Shown: one piece after another, positions 48,085-62,639 of the stretch
Numbering within the stretch: the stretch's first letter is position 1
How the letters are laid out: every line of letters starts with the position of its first letter
Source of the DNA: Sphagnum compactum
Taxonomy: Eukaryota > Bryophyta > Sphagnopsida > Sphagnales
Length of the DNA stretch: 64,000 nt
Assembly: GCA_965153455.1 (NCBI GenBank)
Contig: OZ234495.1
Coordinates: forward strand, 11,962,875-12,026,874
Direction of reading: 5' to 3'
Translations under genes and position numbers: made by a program
The notes under the pieces: model-generated
What the model saw: the letters and a program-made list of their open reading frames with translations, nothing else
Told to the model about the DNA's origin: nothing
Databases searched by the model: none

Positions 48085-51000
48085 TGTGATATTATAATAA
48101 TGTGCATTATATTTAAGTTACTTGATTTAAAACATTACACAAAACATGATTTTTTATATTTGATATCTTATTGATATTTTGTCCAAATGACAAGATTTAA
48201 AATTTAAATCTTAATTTTTTTTTCAATAATGTACACAATTATAGTTTTTTCTTTAAAAAATGTAAATTAAATTGAAACAAAAAATACTTGAATTTCATTA
48301 TTGAATACCATTTCAATGACCATTCCTTGGGAAAAATTAATTCAAACCCATTATTTATAGCTGTAATTTGTGTTTAGATAATATAATAACAACTAAAATT
48401 ATATATTTTGTATATTAAATCTTCATTTGATTCTAACAATGATATTATACAAATTTTCTTTTGAATACCATATTTTTATTAATAGAATTTATTTAAATGT
48501 GATATTATAATTTGTTCACATGTAATGTTTATAAATGGATGTAAATTTATGTAATGTAAATATAATAAAAGATTTTATAGTAGCCATATTTTTTTATGTA
48601 AAATATTGATCTAGAAATTGAATTTTAATTTTAAAATATTAATTAATGTCTATAATTAATTGATTGTATGGAACTAAATTTTCTTAATTTTACACTTATA
48701 ATATATTAAGCTTTACTTAAAACTACGATTAGAAAATTGTGTAAAAAACATATATATTTTTCACATCTCAAATTTCTAGTTGATTTAAAAAATTATGTTA
48801 TACATATATATTATAATATATCATAATTGTACCAACAAAAATTTATTTAGATATACGATATATAAATTAGTCACATATAATGTTTATAAATGGATCATAC
48901 AATAACCCTACTACCTAGTTAGCCTATTCAATAAATAAATTATATTACGTACCTAATGAAATATTTTATTTATACCAAACATTATCACATATTAATTACC
49001 TTACCATCTATTACTTAACCCACGTACATACTTCCTACTACATATCCTACTTAATTACTACCTATGATCTAGCTTAATTTATAAATAGATTAATTACATA
49101 GCCTACCTAATTAATTAATCAAATGCAACATTATTTCATTCAACACAATAAAATATTTATTAATAATTAGCCTACTTATATACTAGTACCCAATACCTAC
49201 TACCTATTACTAGCCTATTTAATTAATTAACTAATTATAAAAGAACTATAATATATCAACATGATAAAATTTAATGTTGAAAATTTTAAATAATGGTTCA
49301 TATCTACCATTGCCATGGGTCTTTTTAAATTTCACAAGCCTATCAAACCCTATGACACATTTAATGGTTAGGTCATTCAAGAAAGCTAAGGAAAAGAATT
49401 AGACCATTAAATCCAACAATTTCATTGACCAATTCATTTTTATAACATATAATTACATGTACATTTGTAATTAAGAATTATAATTGTAATTGAAATTGAA
49501 TAAGATGCCACATTAAATTTTGATTTATTGTCTTTATATAGGCTATTGATGTGTAAATCAAAGTATGATTTTTAGAGCTTGTGGAAACCTTTTTTGTTGA
49601 GCTTCCTTTAATAACATCTAAGAATTGTAGAACTTTTAATCCAACAGTAAATCATACAATTTTTTTGAAACTCCTATTGTAAAGTTCATCTATTACAACC
49701 TTTCCATTTGCCCTTCTTTTTTCACCCTCAAATCTTGCTCTAAAGACTCTTATTTTATTATTGTCAATTTGATCCATGTTGATTATATTTTATTTTCATT
49801 ACTTTGAGGTCTGATTTGCAATGCTTTAGCATTATTTTAACTATTTTGAGTTATGATCTAAAATATTCTAATCCTACTTCTGATATTGGGTCTTTGTTGT
49901 TTGTACTTAGCCCATTTGCTTTTAGATTTGAGGTGTGACTTTAATCTTTGCATCTCAACATTTAAACAATAGGATATAAGATTTCTAGGAAGGATTGGAG
50001 TTCCTCTCTCATACTACTTTAAAACTGTGCCATGCTAAGAAAACAAAGAAATAGAATTTTTAAGAAATGACTATCATATGTTTCCATATTTGCCCCCAAA
50101 ACCTTCTAAATTTGGCGATGTTTTGATGAGAATACAATGTCCCCGAAATTGGTGGGAATTTGGAAGCTTTCCCCCTATTAATGTTATAACTTGAAGATCC
50201 AAAGGATTTTTGCAATGAGTAATTAAGGATTGTATTTTGAGCAAACTTATGTAGTGAGGGTTGTCACATTTGTGATCAATTGTGTGTCGTTTAATATGAC
50301 ACATAGACCCATCACTAAACTATGTTTCTCCACACCAAACTTAGGCTTTAATAAATTCACAAACTCATCTCCATAACCAAACACTAAAATTCACTCCCCA
50401 CGTCAAAAATTTGAAACTTTTTCAAAACGCAATTATTCACACATGACCGTTTCAATCAATCATAGACAAGGTTTACAACGTTCATGAGGTTTTGCACACT
50501 CTATAATTGCACTATATGGTGTTCCTGCTTTACAATATTTTCAGATTATTTGGGATTTTGTAAATTTTGAGAAAGAAAGCAAATTCCAGGCAAATTTTCG
50601 AGAAAAAGGCACAATTAAAATAGATAGCAAATGATTACACACTTTTTCCTTTGATTCAATATTTGCTTGAATTGATAATAGCCAGGTACAGTATTATATG
50701 TGACGGGGTGGGTTTAGGGTGCCAACCTTTTAAAGGTAGGCAAGGAAGGGAATGTAAATGGTTATTATGTATATGTTCATTCAAGCCCACCGATTCATAG
50801 GTCGGTGAGAACCCAACTCTTGAAAAATACCTGATGGTATTATGGACGGTGGGTGCTTTTGAAATAGCCTGAAAAGCATGCCAAATTTCCTCTGGCCCAC
50901 AAGAAGATTTGGGCTTCCAAACCATCTAAATGGGTGGGTTAGATGTCGTTCATCATAGTATCATTCCCTACAAAATCTTGAGCCTGGATTCAGAAGCATG

Positions 51001-52270
51001 GCTTCTTGCATTCTGTGGGGACCATGGCAACAACAAAAAGATTGCATGTGGGGTTGAATTGGGGGTCTGGTGGGGGTCAATTATAAAATTTTCATGTTGT
51101 ACTAGAGTTATCTGTCAAGTCACCCTCTGTTTCACCTCCTATCCCCACTTTCAGTGATATCCACAAAGTAAGGAAATTTTATTAAATCTGGGAATGAGGT
51201 TTGAGAGTAATTATACTAGTTGTACATGTAGGAGCAGTGAAAATATATGTAGTTGCACTGGAGGCGCTGAGGAAAAAGGAAAGACAGGATGAAACTCACT
51301 TTACTACCAAAACTGGGGGAAAAACTAGTTTGGGTCCCAGTTATTTCCTTTTGTAAAATTTTCATTCCCAGTTACACGTTTGATGCCCTATTATGCTGAA
51401 ACTGGCTGTTCTTGCCCTCTAATCACTTGACTTTACATATTACTCTACTATGGCATCCTCATATGACGAATGAAATTAATCCCTGGCTCTAATTGTGATG
51501 GTTTGAGGGTTTAGGGTTTCAGCATCTCAACTTCATATTTTCACAAAAAAATTCATTTTCACTATTTAAAATATTTATTTAGCAACGAAACTAACCCTAA
51601 AGTGAAGTTAAGCAATTATTTGGCCTTGGTTCACATGGTATAACAATGCCCTCTTGCCAGATGCAAAAAAGCATTATTATGCCTTACGCACACTACTGCA
51701 TTGTACTCATCATAGGGAGGAGTGCAATATCTCGAGAAAACCCACAAAGAGACATTCCGAGGCCCAGTACCAAATCAATCAGCAGACACATCTTGATTTA
51801 TTGGAGAGAAAATTGTCAAAGATTTAGGGTTGCGGAGAACCAGCACCTACACTCGTACCTTCACCTTCTGGAGTGAGAGGCCTCTTAAGGTTAATTCACA
51901 CTTATCGAATGGTTCTTTTCTCACAATGATAATAGGCCCTAACTTGGAAATAGTCACCGCGGTAGCAAAATAGCCACTAACCCTAATATCAAACTAACTA
52001 TCCTATGACTCTTAATCCTAATGTGTCTTTGTTCACACATAGGGTTTAGGATGTTTCTCTTGAATTTGAATAACCATGGGTGTCAAGTATTTGAAAAGAA
52101 AAAGTTGGATTCAAAGAACCGTCGGTTTTGGGTATGTGAAAAACCTCAAAGAAATCAACATGTTTCATGAAAGAACAGGCAAAGAATCGATGGTTTTCTT
52201 TGCCACCTCAAGCTCCAAAGATCCTGAAAACCCACCAAAGGGGACAAATTGGACCTAGTTCACTCACAGT
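48085..52270. other. AT-rich then mixed non-coding region
   Basis: 48.1-50.0 kb is strongly AT-rich with TTAATTAATT runs. 50.6-51.9 kb has more balanced composition with short open frames on both strands (for example 50656-50925 minus, 51646-51876 plus), none recognised. Confidence 0.45.
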
Positions 52271-52280
52271 TCTCGGGTTT

Positions 52281-52500
52281 GGGTTTAGATTAGGGTTAGA
52301 GTTTAAGGTTAAGGTTAGGTTTTGTAGGGAACAATATCAGATACTATAGAAAAGCCCCTAGGGTGCTTATAGCAATGTACCAACCTTACTTTACGGCTGA
52401 ACTGGGGTTTAAGTTAGGGTTAGAATTTGAAGCTTAAGGTTAGGTTTTGCAGGCCACTGTACCATGTACTAGAGAACAGCCCCTAGGCTGAATTCTGCCT
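52281..52500 (+). repeat. 124-bp tandem duplication with telomere-like words
   Basis: Two copies start with GGGTTTAGATTAGGG at 52281 and GGGTTTAAGTTAGGG at 52405, and both end in AGCCCCTAGG. They share about 80 percent identity by eye. The TTAGGGTTA and AAGGTTAGG words resemble degraded telomere repeats. Confidence 0.75.
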
Positions 52501-52559
52501 TCTAGTAAGTCACTAAAGTGAGGCTGATAAGCCGCTCAAGGATATATTGGCCTTCCTTG

Positions 52560-55000
52560 GGAATGAATTGTGTAGGGTAAAGCCCGAGGGGAGGAGGGCT
52601 TTACATGGCCTAAAAACCATATATATATAATTTTATTTTTTTATTTTTTAAAAAATATATATATATTTTAAAAAAATTTGTGTGATACTCAACAAGTACT
52701 CACCAGATCAGGTGGGTATCAGAGGGAAAAATAAAACCCTAAACCTGGTAAGAAATGGGCAGAATTTCATTTTCCACAGAATTTCCAGCCTACTGAGATT
52801 GGTGGAGACTGGACAAGCTGTGAGTAGATAGACAGATAGATAGATAAATTGATTGATTGATTGATTGATTAATTTCCAACGAGTGGATTTTAAAGGAGAA
52901 ATCTGAAGAGATCTCACCACCAGCCCTTCAGAGGATTTTGCATATTGCCCCAAAGTCCAGTTGACAAATCTGTTAAGACAGCATGAAGTGCAGAAGCAAA
53001 TTTGTAGCAAGTTCTAGATTGGTGATCCTGTAGATCCTTCTTCCATGAAGTTGTACATCATTCCCCAGTTCTCCAAAGATTTCCTAAAAATCTTCTCCTT
53101 TCAGTCATCTCATAGCAGCATGGCAACAATGTGATGACTGATCACTACTGCTGCTGCTGCTGCTAGTACAACTTACAAGTGATCTATTTTTCAGCTGATT
53201 TTCTGATCATTTGAGAATGAAATCAACAAGGAATGATTCTTGTGAAGAGATTTGTCAGGACATTTAGGGTTTAGGGTTTAGGGAACATGGGGGACTGGAA
53301 AACCTGAGAAAAAAGGGGAGTCAGATGTAACTATAGTACTGGTCAGCGAGGGAGCTGGGATCCACCACCTAGTGAACCCTCACCAGGAAGCAAGAACTGA
53401 AATTTTACCCTAATCAAACCTTCAGGATTCTGAGAGTATTGGGGAAAGAATTACATAGTCAAGGGTTTAGAGTTTTGGACACACATGAAATTGAATTCAA
53501 TTGATGTTCACATCTGCTGCCTCAGAAATGTCCTGTGGTACATATAGAATGTCTCCCTCTGAGTGTTTTGGAGATGAGAGAGGGAGAGTACAAGGCAGTA
53601 TATGATCTAAACAGCCATTGAATAAAGCCCAGATCTTGTTGAAATGCATTCATTTCCATCATACATAAAATCATATGTTTCAATGATCCTTGATCACAAA
53701 GCATTTAGAAGTCACTTTATCCACAGCCTCTTCATTGTTGCTTGAGTGTACTGCAACATTCTTCAGCTTCATATTTCCCTGAGAATACTCCTCTATTTGC
53801 AGTCATGCTCTGCAAGAAATGCTTGCGGAGAGTTCAGCGATCTTGCAAAATCTCTTTAGTGCTTTGTAGCTGGTGAGCTGTTGAAGTGCCTGCCTTGCTT
53901 GAAATGAGAAATCTTTACTCATCAAGGTTAGCTTGTCATTAGGAATCACGGTTGAGAGAGATGACAGTTCAAGCATGTGCTTCATCAACCCAGCCCTGGA
54001 GTTTCAGGTAACTTGACTTCTTCTTGCATCTATCTTCTGGGGTAACAATTGATGCCGCCTTCAACATTGCCCAGACTCCTGTGCTGCATCAGTTTTGAAG
54101 CCCTCCTTATATACCTGGATGCAGATCAGGTACCCACCCTTCCTCTCAAAGTGAGAGGTCTTCTCAAGGATGTCAAAGGATCACAGTTACCCAAACAACC
54201 AAATGAATGTTGATGAATCAGGAAATTGACATAGTCTTCCCTTTTTTCTTTGCATCCCTGAACAGAAAACATACAGAAATTCAGCATCTGAGTTTAGGAG
54301 CAAAATCTTTTTTTCAGTAGTGGGTGCCGCCTCACTACCCACCAAACAGAAAGCAACCAAAATCTAACAAATGGGTGGCATCATACATGATTTGGGATTC
54401 ATAACAAAGGGACTGAAAATAGAGAGCACCATTGTAGATTCAAGTAGCTGAATATGTGCTTGGTGATATTCAGCACCCACCAAGTCAAAATTCAGCCGCC
54501 ATGACCGCCACCACACTGCAATTCCTGATGCTCCCAGTTTTAGAAAAATCACAAAGATCCCAATGCCACTCCAAAACATTTCCTCGTGAGTTCAATCCCA
54601 GAGTTGCAGATTGAATGACTGTTTCCAATGAAATCATTCTCTGCCTTCTCAAACATTGGCAACAAAATTCACAACTCGGTTGATCCTCTGGAAGGAAGGA
54701 ACAAGGAACAAGTAACAATCAATCCTGTATTGCACACCATCAACCAAAAACAGAGTAGATTGATAAATGATGCATATGGGGCTAGAGATGAAATTTGATT
54801 TGAGAGAGCCCTCACAAAGAACTTATGGATTCTTTGAGTTTGAGTTCATTTGCGGTTTTGGTGACTTACAAGGCCATTTGCAATGCTTAACTTAATTTGA
54901 CACCATTTGCATATAATCCAACAGAAATCAGGCAATAAGTCTTGAGACTTGTCAACACTATCATGTTGGTTTTGGCATTAAGCTTGGCAATATGGGTTGA
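52560..55000. other. Mixed-composition region, no assigned gene
   Basis: It has microsatellites (GATA)n/(ATTG)n at 52820-52870, (CTG)n at about 53147-53163, and three TTTAGGG units at 53263-53283. Minus-strand open frames at 53803-53988 and 54364-54718 give plausible but unrecognised peptides. A hairpin TCTCCCTCT/AGAGGGAGA lies at about 53562-53600. Confidence 0.4.
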
Positions 55001-57439
55001 TTTTGACATGCCTTTTATCACCACGAATTGATTATAACATGATTTCATCAATATGAATTCGAGGTTTTTTGGTGTCTACATATAAGTTGTGTCAATATGA
55101 CTTAGAGACAAGTCCATCTTAATATAGTCATCTTTACTATGAGTTGGTGTTAAATTAGGACAATATAATTGTGTTCATATGAATGTACCTAAAGGTGTTG
55201 CACAATGTTCGCACCATTGTCAATAGACAAACAATTTAAACCATACTTTGATGATTTTCTTTATTATAAGAAGTTTGGGAAAGGTAAATCAAAATGGACC
55301 ATTGCTTATATTTGATTCTAGTTTGCACCCAAGCTAAAAATTCAACATTTCTATGAAGAAAAGGTTTTTCCCTTATTAACTTTGACCTTCAATTTTTAAT
55401 TCTTTTCACCTTTTTCAATATTTTAATTTTCATGCCAAATGTTTTAAACATTGAATTTTTCTTGTAATTTGTTTTTGTAGATTTACAAGCAAAATAATCA
55501 ATTTTCAAGAAATTTTACAATTATGGGATGGAGGCAATTGTTTTTGCCACAATAAGCATGTTGCTATCAAAATTATAATTATTTGTGCATCACCTCTTGT
55601 TACATGGTATATTTTTCGAATTATTGTGGACTATAATTTTTTTGGTGTTGACAACTTGTGTTTTGAAGGAATCACATGTGTGTTGGTTGTTAAATGATGC
55701 ATTATATTCAACCATAGCTTAAAGGTTAGGAAAGAAGCTAACGATCCATCTTTTTTAAAGAATTTGATGAAAGACATCATTTAAGAATTGATGTTTAGGA
55801 ATGTTGGCTTTGAATATCAAGTTCAACAAATATGTTTTGTCCTTGATTTTTTTCCTTTCATTTTTAAGGGGCTATAGAAACATAATAACTCACAATTTAT
55901 ATTGTTTTTGAAGTTAGATCCTAAACATAAAAAAGAACTTCATCTAGAATATTCGTTTATTGGTCTTGAACAAAAGGTCACAATTGTTGAGGAATATGAT
56001 ATGAAATAATCATTTCCTATGTTTCTAAAATGCCATTAGTTTGCATTCATTATTGGAATTTAAAAGTGGTTTTGGAAATTGAAAAAATGATGAAGATTGC
56101 ATCATTTGTAAATGATCTAGCTACCTTAACATAGATAGCATGGTCAAAATGGTTAATTGTGGGGTCCTTTTCATTGCGTTTTTTGAATAGTTTTCAATAC
56201 TAAATTTGTCTTACAATAGTAGACCTTTCAATTTCAAAAATTATTTATGGAAAATATTTTTTAATTTATTTTTACTATTATCAAGTTATGATATTTTAAT
56301 TATCATTATGATGCCATATTTTGTAAATGAAAAGGATGATGCAATTTAATTAATAGTCAATCCTTTCATATTGTACAAGATCTTGAATTCAAATTTTTTT
56401 TCCAATAATCATTTTCTTTCACAAATGGTTTCCTAAAGTGAAAGCTCTAAAGAAATCATTTGAAGCCGAAACATGGGTTTTGGAATGTTTTCCATGTGCA
56501 AGTTGGCCCCATTTCCTTTTGGCCTAGTTGCATACAAAGAAATTCCCAATTAGAAGAAGAAAAAAGTCGTGAACTGAACTATGAAATTTATTTTTTTCTT
56601 ATAATTGGGAATTTCTTGGAAAAAAAGTTGTAACCCTAGAAAAGAGCTTCCCAATGGCATAGTAAATTCCAAACCAAAGCTTATTTGACCTTTTTATTAA
56701 ATTTGTTAGTCGCGAGGAATTGCAAATTGTAGATTGTTTTAAACTTTTGAACTTTTCAAAGTTTTGTAACAATTGGGCTATCAAATTGGAAACTTTAAGG
56801 TTTTTGTTTTAAAAAAATTAGACTAATATTTGTAGGGTGACCTTTTGAAGAGTCATTGGAAATTTGGTAGTGGCATTGACCAACCTTAATGTCAACACCA
56901 CTTCTACCAAAAGTCTTTTGATAACTCTACAAGATGGACAACACTAATTTTCATTTAGTATTTAAGGTTTAAATTTTAAAATAAACCATTATCTTTTTCT
57001 TTTTTCTTAAGAAAATTTCAAGAAATCACAACTTAAGCATTCAAGTGCGTTTTTTTCTCATTTTCTATAATTATTTACAATTGGAATATAGAAATACATT
57101 TTTGTGAAAAAACATTTTTATTTCAACATTTGTTATCTTGTTTCTATTGTTGGATTCTATTTGTAAAGATTAAATGTGTTTGATCACTACGTAATTAATT
57201 TCTACAACATAAATTTGCTTAAGACTCGAGCAATTTTGAGAGTTTTGTCATATCCTACCAAAAGTCATTTTGATAGAACCTTTTCTACAAGTGTTCTTCA
57301 ACTTTTATAAAAATCTATTACTACAAAGTTATGTAAAGTTTCATACTAGAGTATTCCTCCTACATACTTGTTTTTCCAAGTAACATATTCAATTAGTAGA
57401 TTTGTCAATTGGTTTCATAAAAATCAAATTGCCAATTTG
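55001..57439. other. AT-rich non-coding region
   Basis: No open frame over 70 codons and no recognisable repeat end. Nothing further is seen. Confidence 0.5.
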
Positions 57440-57810
57440 ACTTTCAACCTTTCAAATGGCCATAACTTAACTTTCAAGTCTTCAAGTTGGGAATGGAACC
57501 CACATTAGATAATCAATTTTCAAGACCTTTCCAATGGTCTAAAAAGGGCCAAATTTGAACAAGGTTTGGTCTAACAAACTCGCTCCAAATTTTTGGAATA
57601 CCCTAGGACTATTAACTTTCAAAATGAAAATCCAATTGGGAGTGTTGATATTCACATTTTTGCATTCTCCTTCACACTTGTGGGAGTGTGCTTGAATCCC
57701 AAAATACTCTCCCAACTTGCTTCTCTATTATGCTTCAACCTTGGACAAAAACCTAAGTTTAAAGTTGCAAAAATAATAAGCTTGATTACACTTCCTTGAA
57801 GAAAACATTA
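57440..57810. repeat. Retroelement-like diverged repeat, copy 2
   Basis: It shows the same order of motifs as 41560-42110: GGCCATAACTT, CCTTTCCAATGGTCTAA, ATTGGGAGTGTTGATATTC, CACACTTGTGGGAGTG, CTTGG. Orientation is the same. Divergence is high, so insertion was old. Confidence 0.55.
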
Positions 57811-60800
57811 ATTTTCATCTGCAAATTGGCCCCACTACTTCCCAAGTTGCTAGGGGGGAAAACATGTTAAGCAAAGTTCCCTGAGGAAATGAAGAATTGA
57901 AGCCATGTTTTCCCTAAGGAGATGTTTGGCTACATTTCCCTAATGAAAACATCTAAAGAAATTGCAATACTTTAAGATTTTAAAAAATTTACACAATAGA
58001 TGAATGTGTCAACTCATTTTTCCATATTTACATCCATAATCCCCAATTGTTTCCATGATACAATTTCGATTTTTCAATTTCTTCATCCATTGTTTGATTT
58101 CTCATTTGTTGGGTCTTTGCATATTAAAGTGTGCAATTTTCTAGGTCACAGTACAATTTTTGATGGGAGTATGATTTTACATAGGTTAATATATTTTTGG
58201 TACTATGAGCAAATGTTTAAAATGACTCATTTTTTAATAGCAAGGGACATATTTATGACACTTTTAAAAAGAAATGAATAGATACCAAATTATCTACTGA
58301 AAATAAACTTTCTAAGTTAGGCTACAAATTGGGTCACTATTTATAATTTGTGGAATGCACTCATTAAACACACGTAACTTATGCAAATGGATGCAACTTT
58401 GTATGTGATATAGTTTAATGAATAGAACAAAATATTACATTAAATTCAAAATAATTATTTTACAAGGCTTTTAAAATGTGTGACCTAAATTGTTTAAAAA
58501 TTCCTTGAAAATCACATATTGATAAAATTTTAATTATTTAAAAAAAACAGTGATAGTATGTAGGATTTTCAATGGAGGCCTTTTTTGAATTTTCAAATTG
58601 TTAGTTTTTAAAAGAACAATTGTCAATTTGAAATTGTAATTACTTATTTTACATTGTGAAAATGACAAAATATGAATTCCATATCCATCGTTTTTGAGCC
58701 ACCTTAATATGCCAAGACCCTATTATTTAGTTTTTTGAAACTTTTAATCCATTATGCAATTTTCCAACTTTTCATTATGGTGCAATTGTTTTTCCCAATT
58801 GTCATCCATCATGCAAATTTTCATCCATTGTACAACCATTCAAAATTTAATTGTTGATGAAAATAACAAAAATTAAAATTTTATCTAATTTTAGCAGGGA
58901 AAAGACATTTTTTTCAACTACGCAACACATTAACAAAGCGACATCCAACATTCATGGGGATGCAATTAACTCCAATAATTGATCTTTAGTTGCTTTAATA
59001 ACCTCCTTTTTTTGTGTAAAGTTTTTATTCCACATCATTTTTCTTGTATTTTTCCTTTGAATGTACTTTTAAAAAATAATTTAAAATAATTTTGGTCATG
59101 GCAATTTTTGGGTCTAACATTATATAAAAAGACATATAATAGTATAAATTTTGACATATTAAATCATATATATATTCAATCATTTAACATTCATCATGTT
59201 TTGTCACGAAGAAAATATTTCCAATATCCATAAAGATAAACTACCATATCTATGACAAAGAATAAATCATTTTTGTTGAAACAATTATTTATTTTAGAAA
59301 AGAAGGTTTGGGAAACAATTCCAAAATGAAGGTGTTACCAAAATTTGAAAGTTGTGAGTTTCATTATTGTAGATTTGCCAAGCTTTAGTATATTAAAAAA
59401 ATTCAACTAGACCTTTTGCAAACTATTTTGTGCCAAACATCAATCATAGATATTATTACAAAACATGTTTAAATCACAACCCTTTTTACATGTGCAAAAG
59501 CATGAACATGCACGACAACATTTGTAAAATTATGTTTCAAATTTATATTTAATGGAAACGTACCATGAAAGACCATAGAACATTAAAATGTTGAACAAGA
59601 TTATGTTACAAAATAATATTTTAAATTGGTGTTGATCAAAGTAAAAACTAATTGGAATACTGCTTCTATTGATATGTTTTTAGGGGAGTTAAGTGGAAAA
59701 AACTTCCATAAAAGCTTCCAAAGGGAAAACCATCCAAAAAACCTTCTTGATTTCTTTTTAAAAAAATCAATATGGATGAATAAATGATGAATGCATTTCA
59801 TTCATTGGATGAAACATGGAGGATGAAGTTAATCAAATGTGAATGAAAATATATATTCATGGATAACTTAATTCACAAGCAACAAACTTTGATGATTTTC
59901 ATGCATCGTGAATGAAATATGGACATTCACCATGATGAATTTTATCCATGAGCACTAAATTAATTCACATGCACTATTACATAACATAGTTCTTATGTTA
60001 GTTTCATGATTATAAATTCTAGTCACAACGAACAATGGATAAAAATGTCTTCAATCAAATCAAACCATTTGTTTATGCCAAATTTTGATTATCTTTTGAA
60101 TTGAGGTGATTATACAAAATGATTAGAATTAGGATTAAAATGATTAAAATGATGTGGCTATTCATTTAAACAATGAAAATTGACTAATATATTATATATA
60201 AATTATTTAACAACAATAATAATATATTGTGTGAATTGAATTATGGAACGATTCCACAATTGCATTAAACCTGTGAGTCCAATATTGATATTTTTTTCAA
60301 GTTCGACAAATTTATGATATGTCATAATGAAAACATCATAAATACAACATGTCCAAAGTGGGGTTTCAACCTTCAAATTTTCAGCCACAACCCAAAACCT
60401 TTACCATCCAACAACCATTTCACATAATAATATAAATTGTTGTTGCAACATGTAAACAAGCATTTTTGAAAAAATATCTTGCATTACAACCCTATTATAT
60501 AATTAGGTAATTTCATAATCAAGTTAATTATACATGAATTTTTAGTATCATTATTCAATTTAATTCATTTTTAGTTTGATCATTTCATTGAACTTTATAA
60601 TGCCTTTTAATTTCAAGAATTAAAATTTATTATGAAAAATTTAAGTCTATTTATTTAAAATTAATTGAATTGTATCTATTTATTTATTTATCTATTTTCC
60701 AATGATAAAAAATTACATTAGTTTTTATATTTTGAATTGGGCAAAAATTCAAGTATAATAGTTATTTTAAATTTTAAATTTAGAAATTTCACAATGAAAT

Positions 60801-62150
60801 GAATTTCACTTTTCAAACGATACAATAAAAATTCACATTCGTTTTGTAAAATAAAATAAAATATTATGGTTTTTAATTTAAAATTAAAAACATTAAATTA
60901 TTTTAAGTTTCACATTTACATTAGTTATGTTTTGTGTTTTATAATTAACTTAAGAAAAAAATTCAATTCAATTTTTCATTTTCTCACATGTCATTTTGTT
61001 ATATTTCAAATGGTGTCCCTTATTTTAATTTTTATGTGAATAATAAAAAATAGAAAATGAGAAGTTAAGAATCATAATTTACTTTTTTTTTTATAAAAAA
61101 TTCATTTCAAAAAAATCCGCTATATATATATAATTTTAATATTGTCACATCATGGAAAGTAACATTATAATTATAATCAATCATATTTAGATGACCAATT
61201 TTAATCACATTAGTCGAATCAAACAGACTTGGCACATATGTCACACGTCCAACATAATGTTCGTTTTGACTCAAATCAAAACAAACATACCTAGTTTTGA
61301 TTTTAGTCAAATCAAACATATTCAATCATTTCAAACAAATGGACTTGAATTTACAATCATCATAATCATGACATTACCAGTGGAAAAACCATGTTTTTGT
61401 AATAGCGATGTGAACTATCATATTAAATGTTTCATTTTCCAAATGAATTTTAAACTAATAATATATGTTTTATGATATATGTTGGATCAATTGAGTTTAT
61501 TTTATGGCTTTTAATATATTTTAACTTTTAACTTTTTTGTTGTACTATATGAATTTAGTTAATCTCTATCCACATCTCTTGGGTGTTATTTGCCCAAAAT
61601 TTTGTAATCACTTAATTCTTTTGATTCCCCCACTTCCTATATGTGTGGTCATTAGTAGGTGAATAAGAAGAAAAGAAATAATTACATTAAAAATTTACAA
61701 TGTATTGCCCTTGTATGTTAGGTTTTGGTTCCTTGGTTCCTCACTTTATCATACTTTATCATTTGTTAGGTGTATAAATTATGTAAGAACGATAAAAAAA
61801 TTTATGTGCAAGAAAAAGGCCCGAGTTCTTAGGCATCAAAAAATGTTAGATTTGTCAAAAAATAAACCCTTCTCTTGCATAAAGAGTAGGGGTTTTTTTC
61901 ACTTTGTTATTTTTTTTCTTTTTATTTCACCATTTCAAATTTTGTTTTCCCTCCACTATCTCCCAAGATTGTTTTTGTCTAGATTGTTTTGTTTCTTAGG
62001 TTTTTATGCCCATTGTGCTATCCATAAAAAAAAAATTGTTCTATTTTTTTTCCTTTCTACTCATCATGGCACCATAATTGTTTTATGATTTGATTTGATT
62101 TTTTTCAATGTTTCCATTGCTATTGTTATCATTGGTTTATTTGGTGATTT
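57811..62150. other. Strongly AT-rich gene-free region
   Basis: Poly-A/T tracts, TA-rich microsatellites (near 61115-61130) and ATGAATG-rich DNA at 59765-59960. The open frame at 61705-62088 is hydrophobic low complexity and probably not coding. Confidence 0.5.
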
Positions 62151-62189
62151 TTATTTTATTTTTGTGTATTAATTTTTTGGTGAAATGTT

Positions 62190-62631
62190 TTGGTTTCATT
62201 TATCAAGTGTGATTTACATTCGACAACTTTTGATTTAGATTTGACAACTTTTGAGGAATGTGATGTAGTTGATGTACCAAAACATGTTTGCTCAAATGAA
62301 GATCCTTTTTCTTTGCAAAATTTCAATTTTTTTGCCATAGATTATATGGAAGGTGTTGTTGATATTGGAGTTTTTGAAAGTTTTCAAGCATTATCAATGC
62401 CACTTTTTATGGTGCTCCATTAAATTATTTAATCTTATCATTGTGGGTGTTCATCATGAGAGCACACAACCTATTGAAAACATTGTTATTGGTGTTGTTC
62501 TTCATGTTAAAAATGAGCTTGAAGATTTTTCTCTTGTTGATAAGCTTGTTCGAGATGCATTTGTCAAACAAAACATTGGTGTGCATGAAATTTATTCATT
62601 AGAAAATATCCAAAACTTTTGTCATTTTTAA
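62190..62631 (+). pseudogene. Possible decayed coding sequence, unidentified
   Basis: Two overlapping open frames (62190-62423 and 62353-62631) give acidic, fairly normal peptides (FDLDLTTFEECDVVDVPKHV; VDKLVRDAFVKQNIGVHEIY) joined by an apparent frame change. More broken frames follow to about 63650. This looks like an old degenerate ORF, perhaps from a retroelement, but I recognise no domain. Confidence 0.3.
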
Positions 62632-62639
62632 TGGCGATA

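Noticed and set aside
53560-53605. GAGAGGGAGAGTAC and CTCCCTCT, slightly like miR529/miR156
   Set aside because: The match is partial, the hairpin stem is only 9-10 bp, and a purine-rich repeat explains it.
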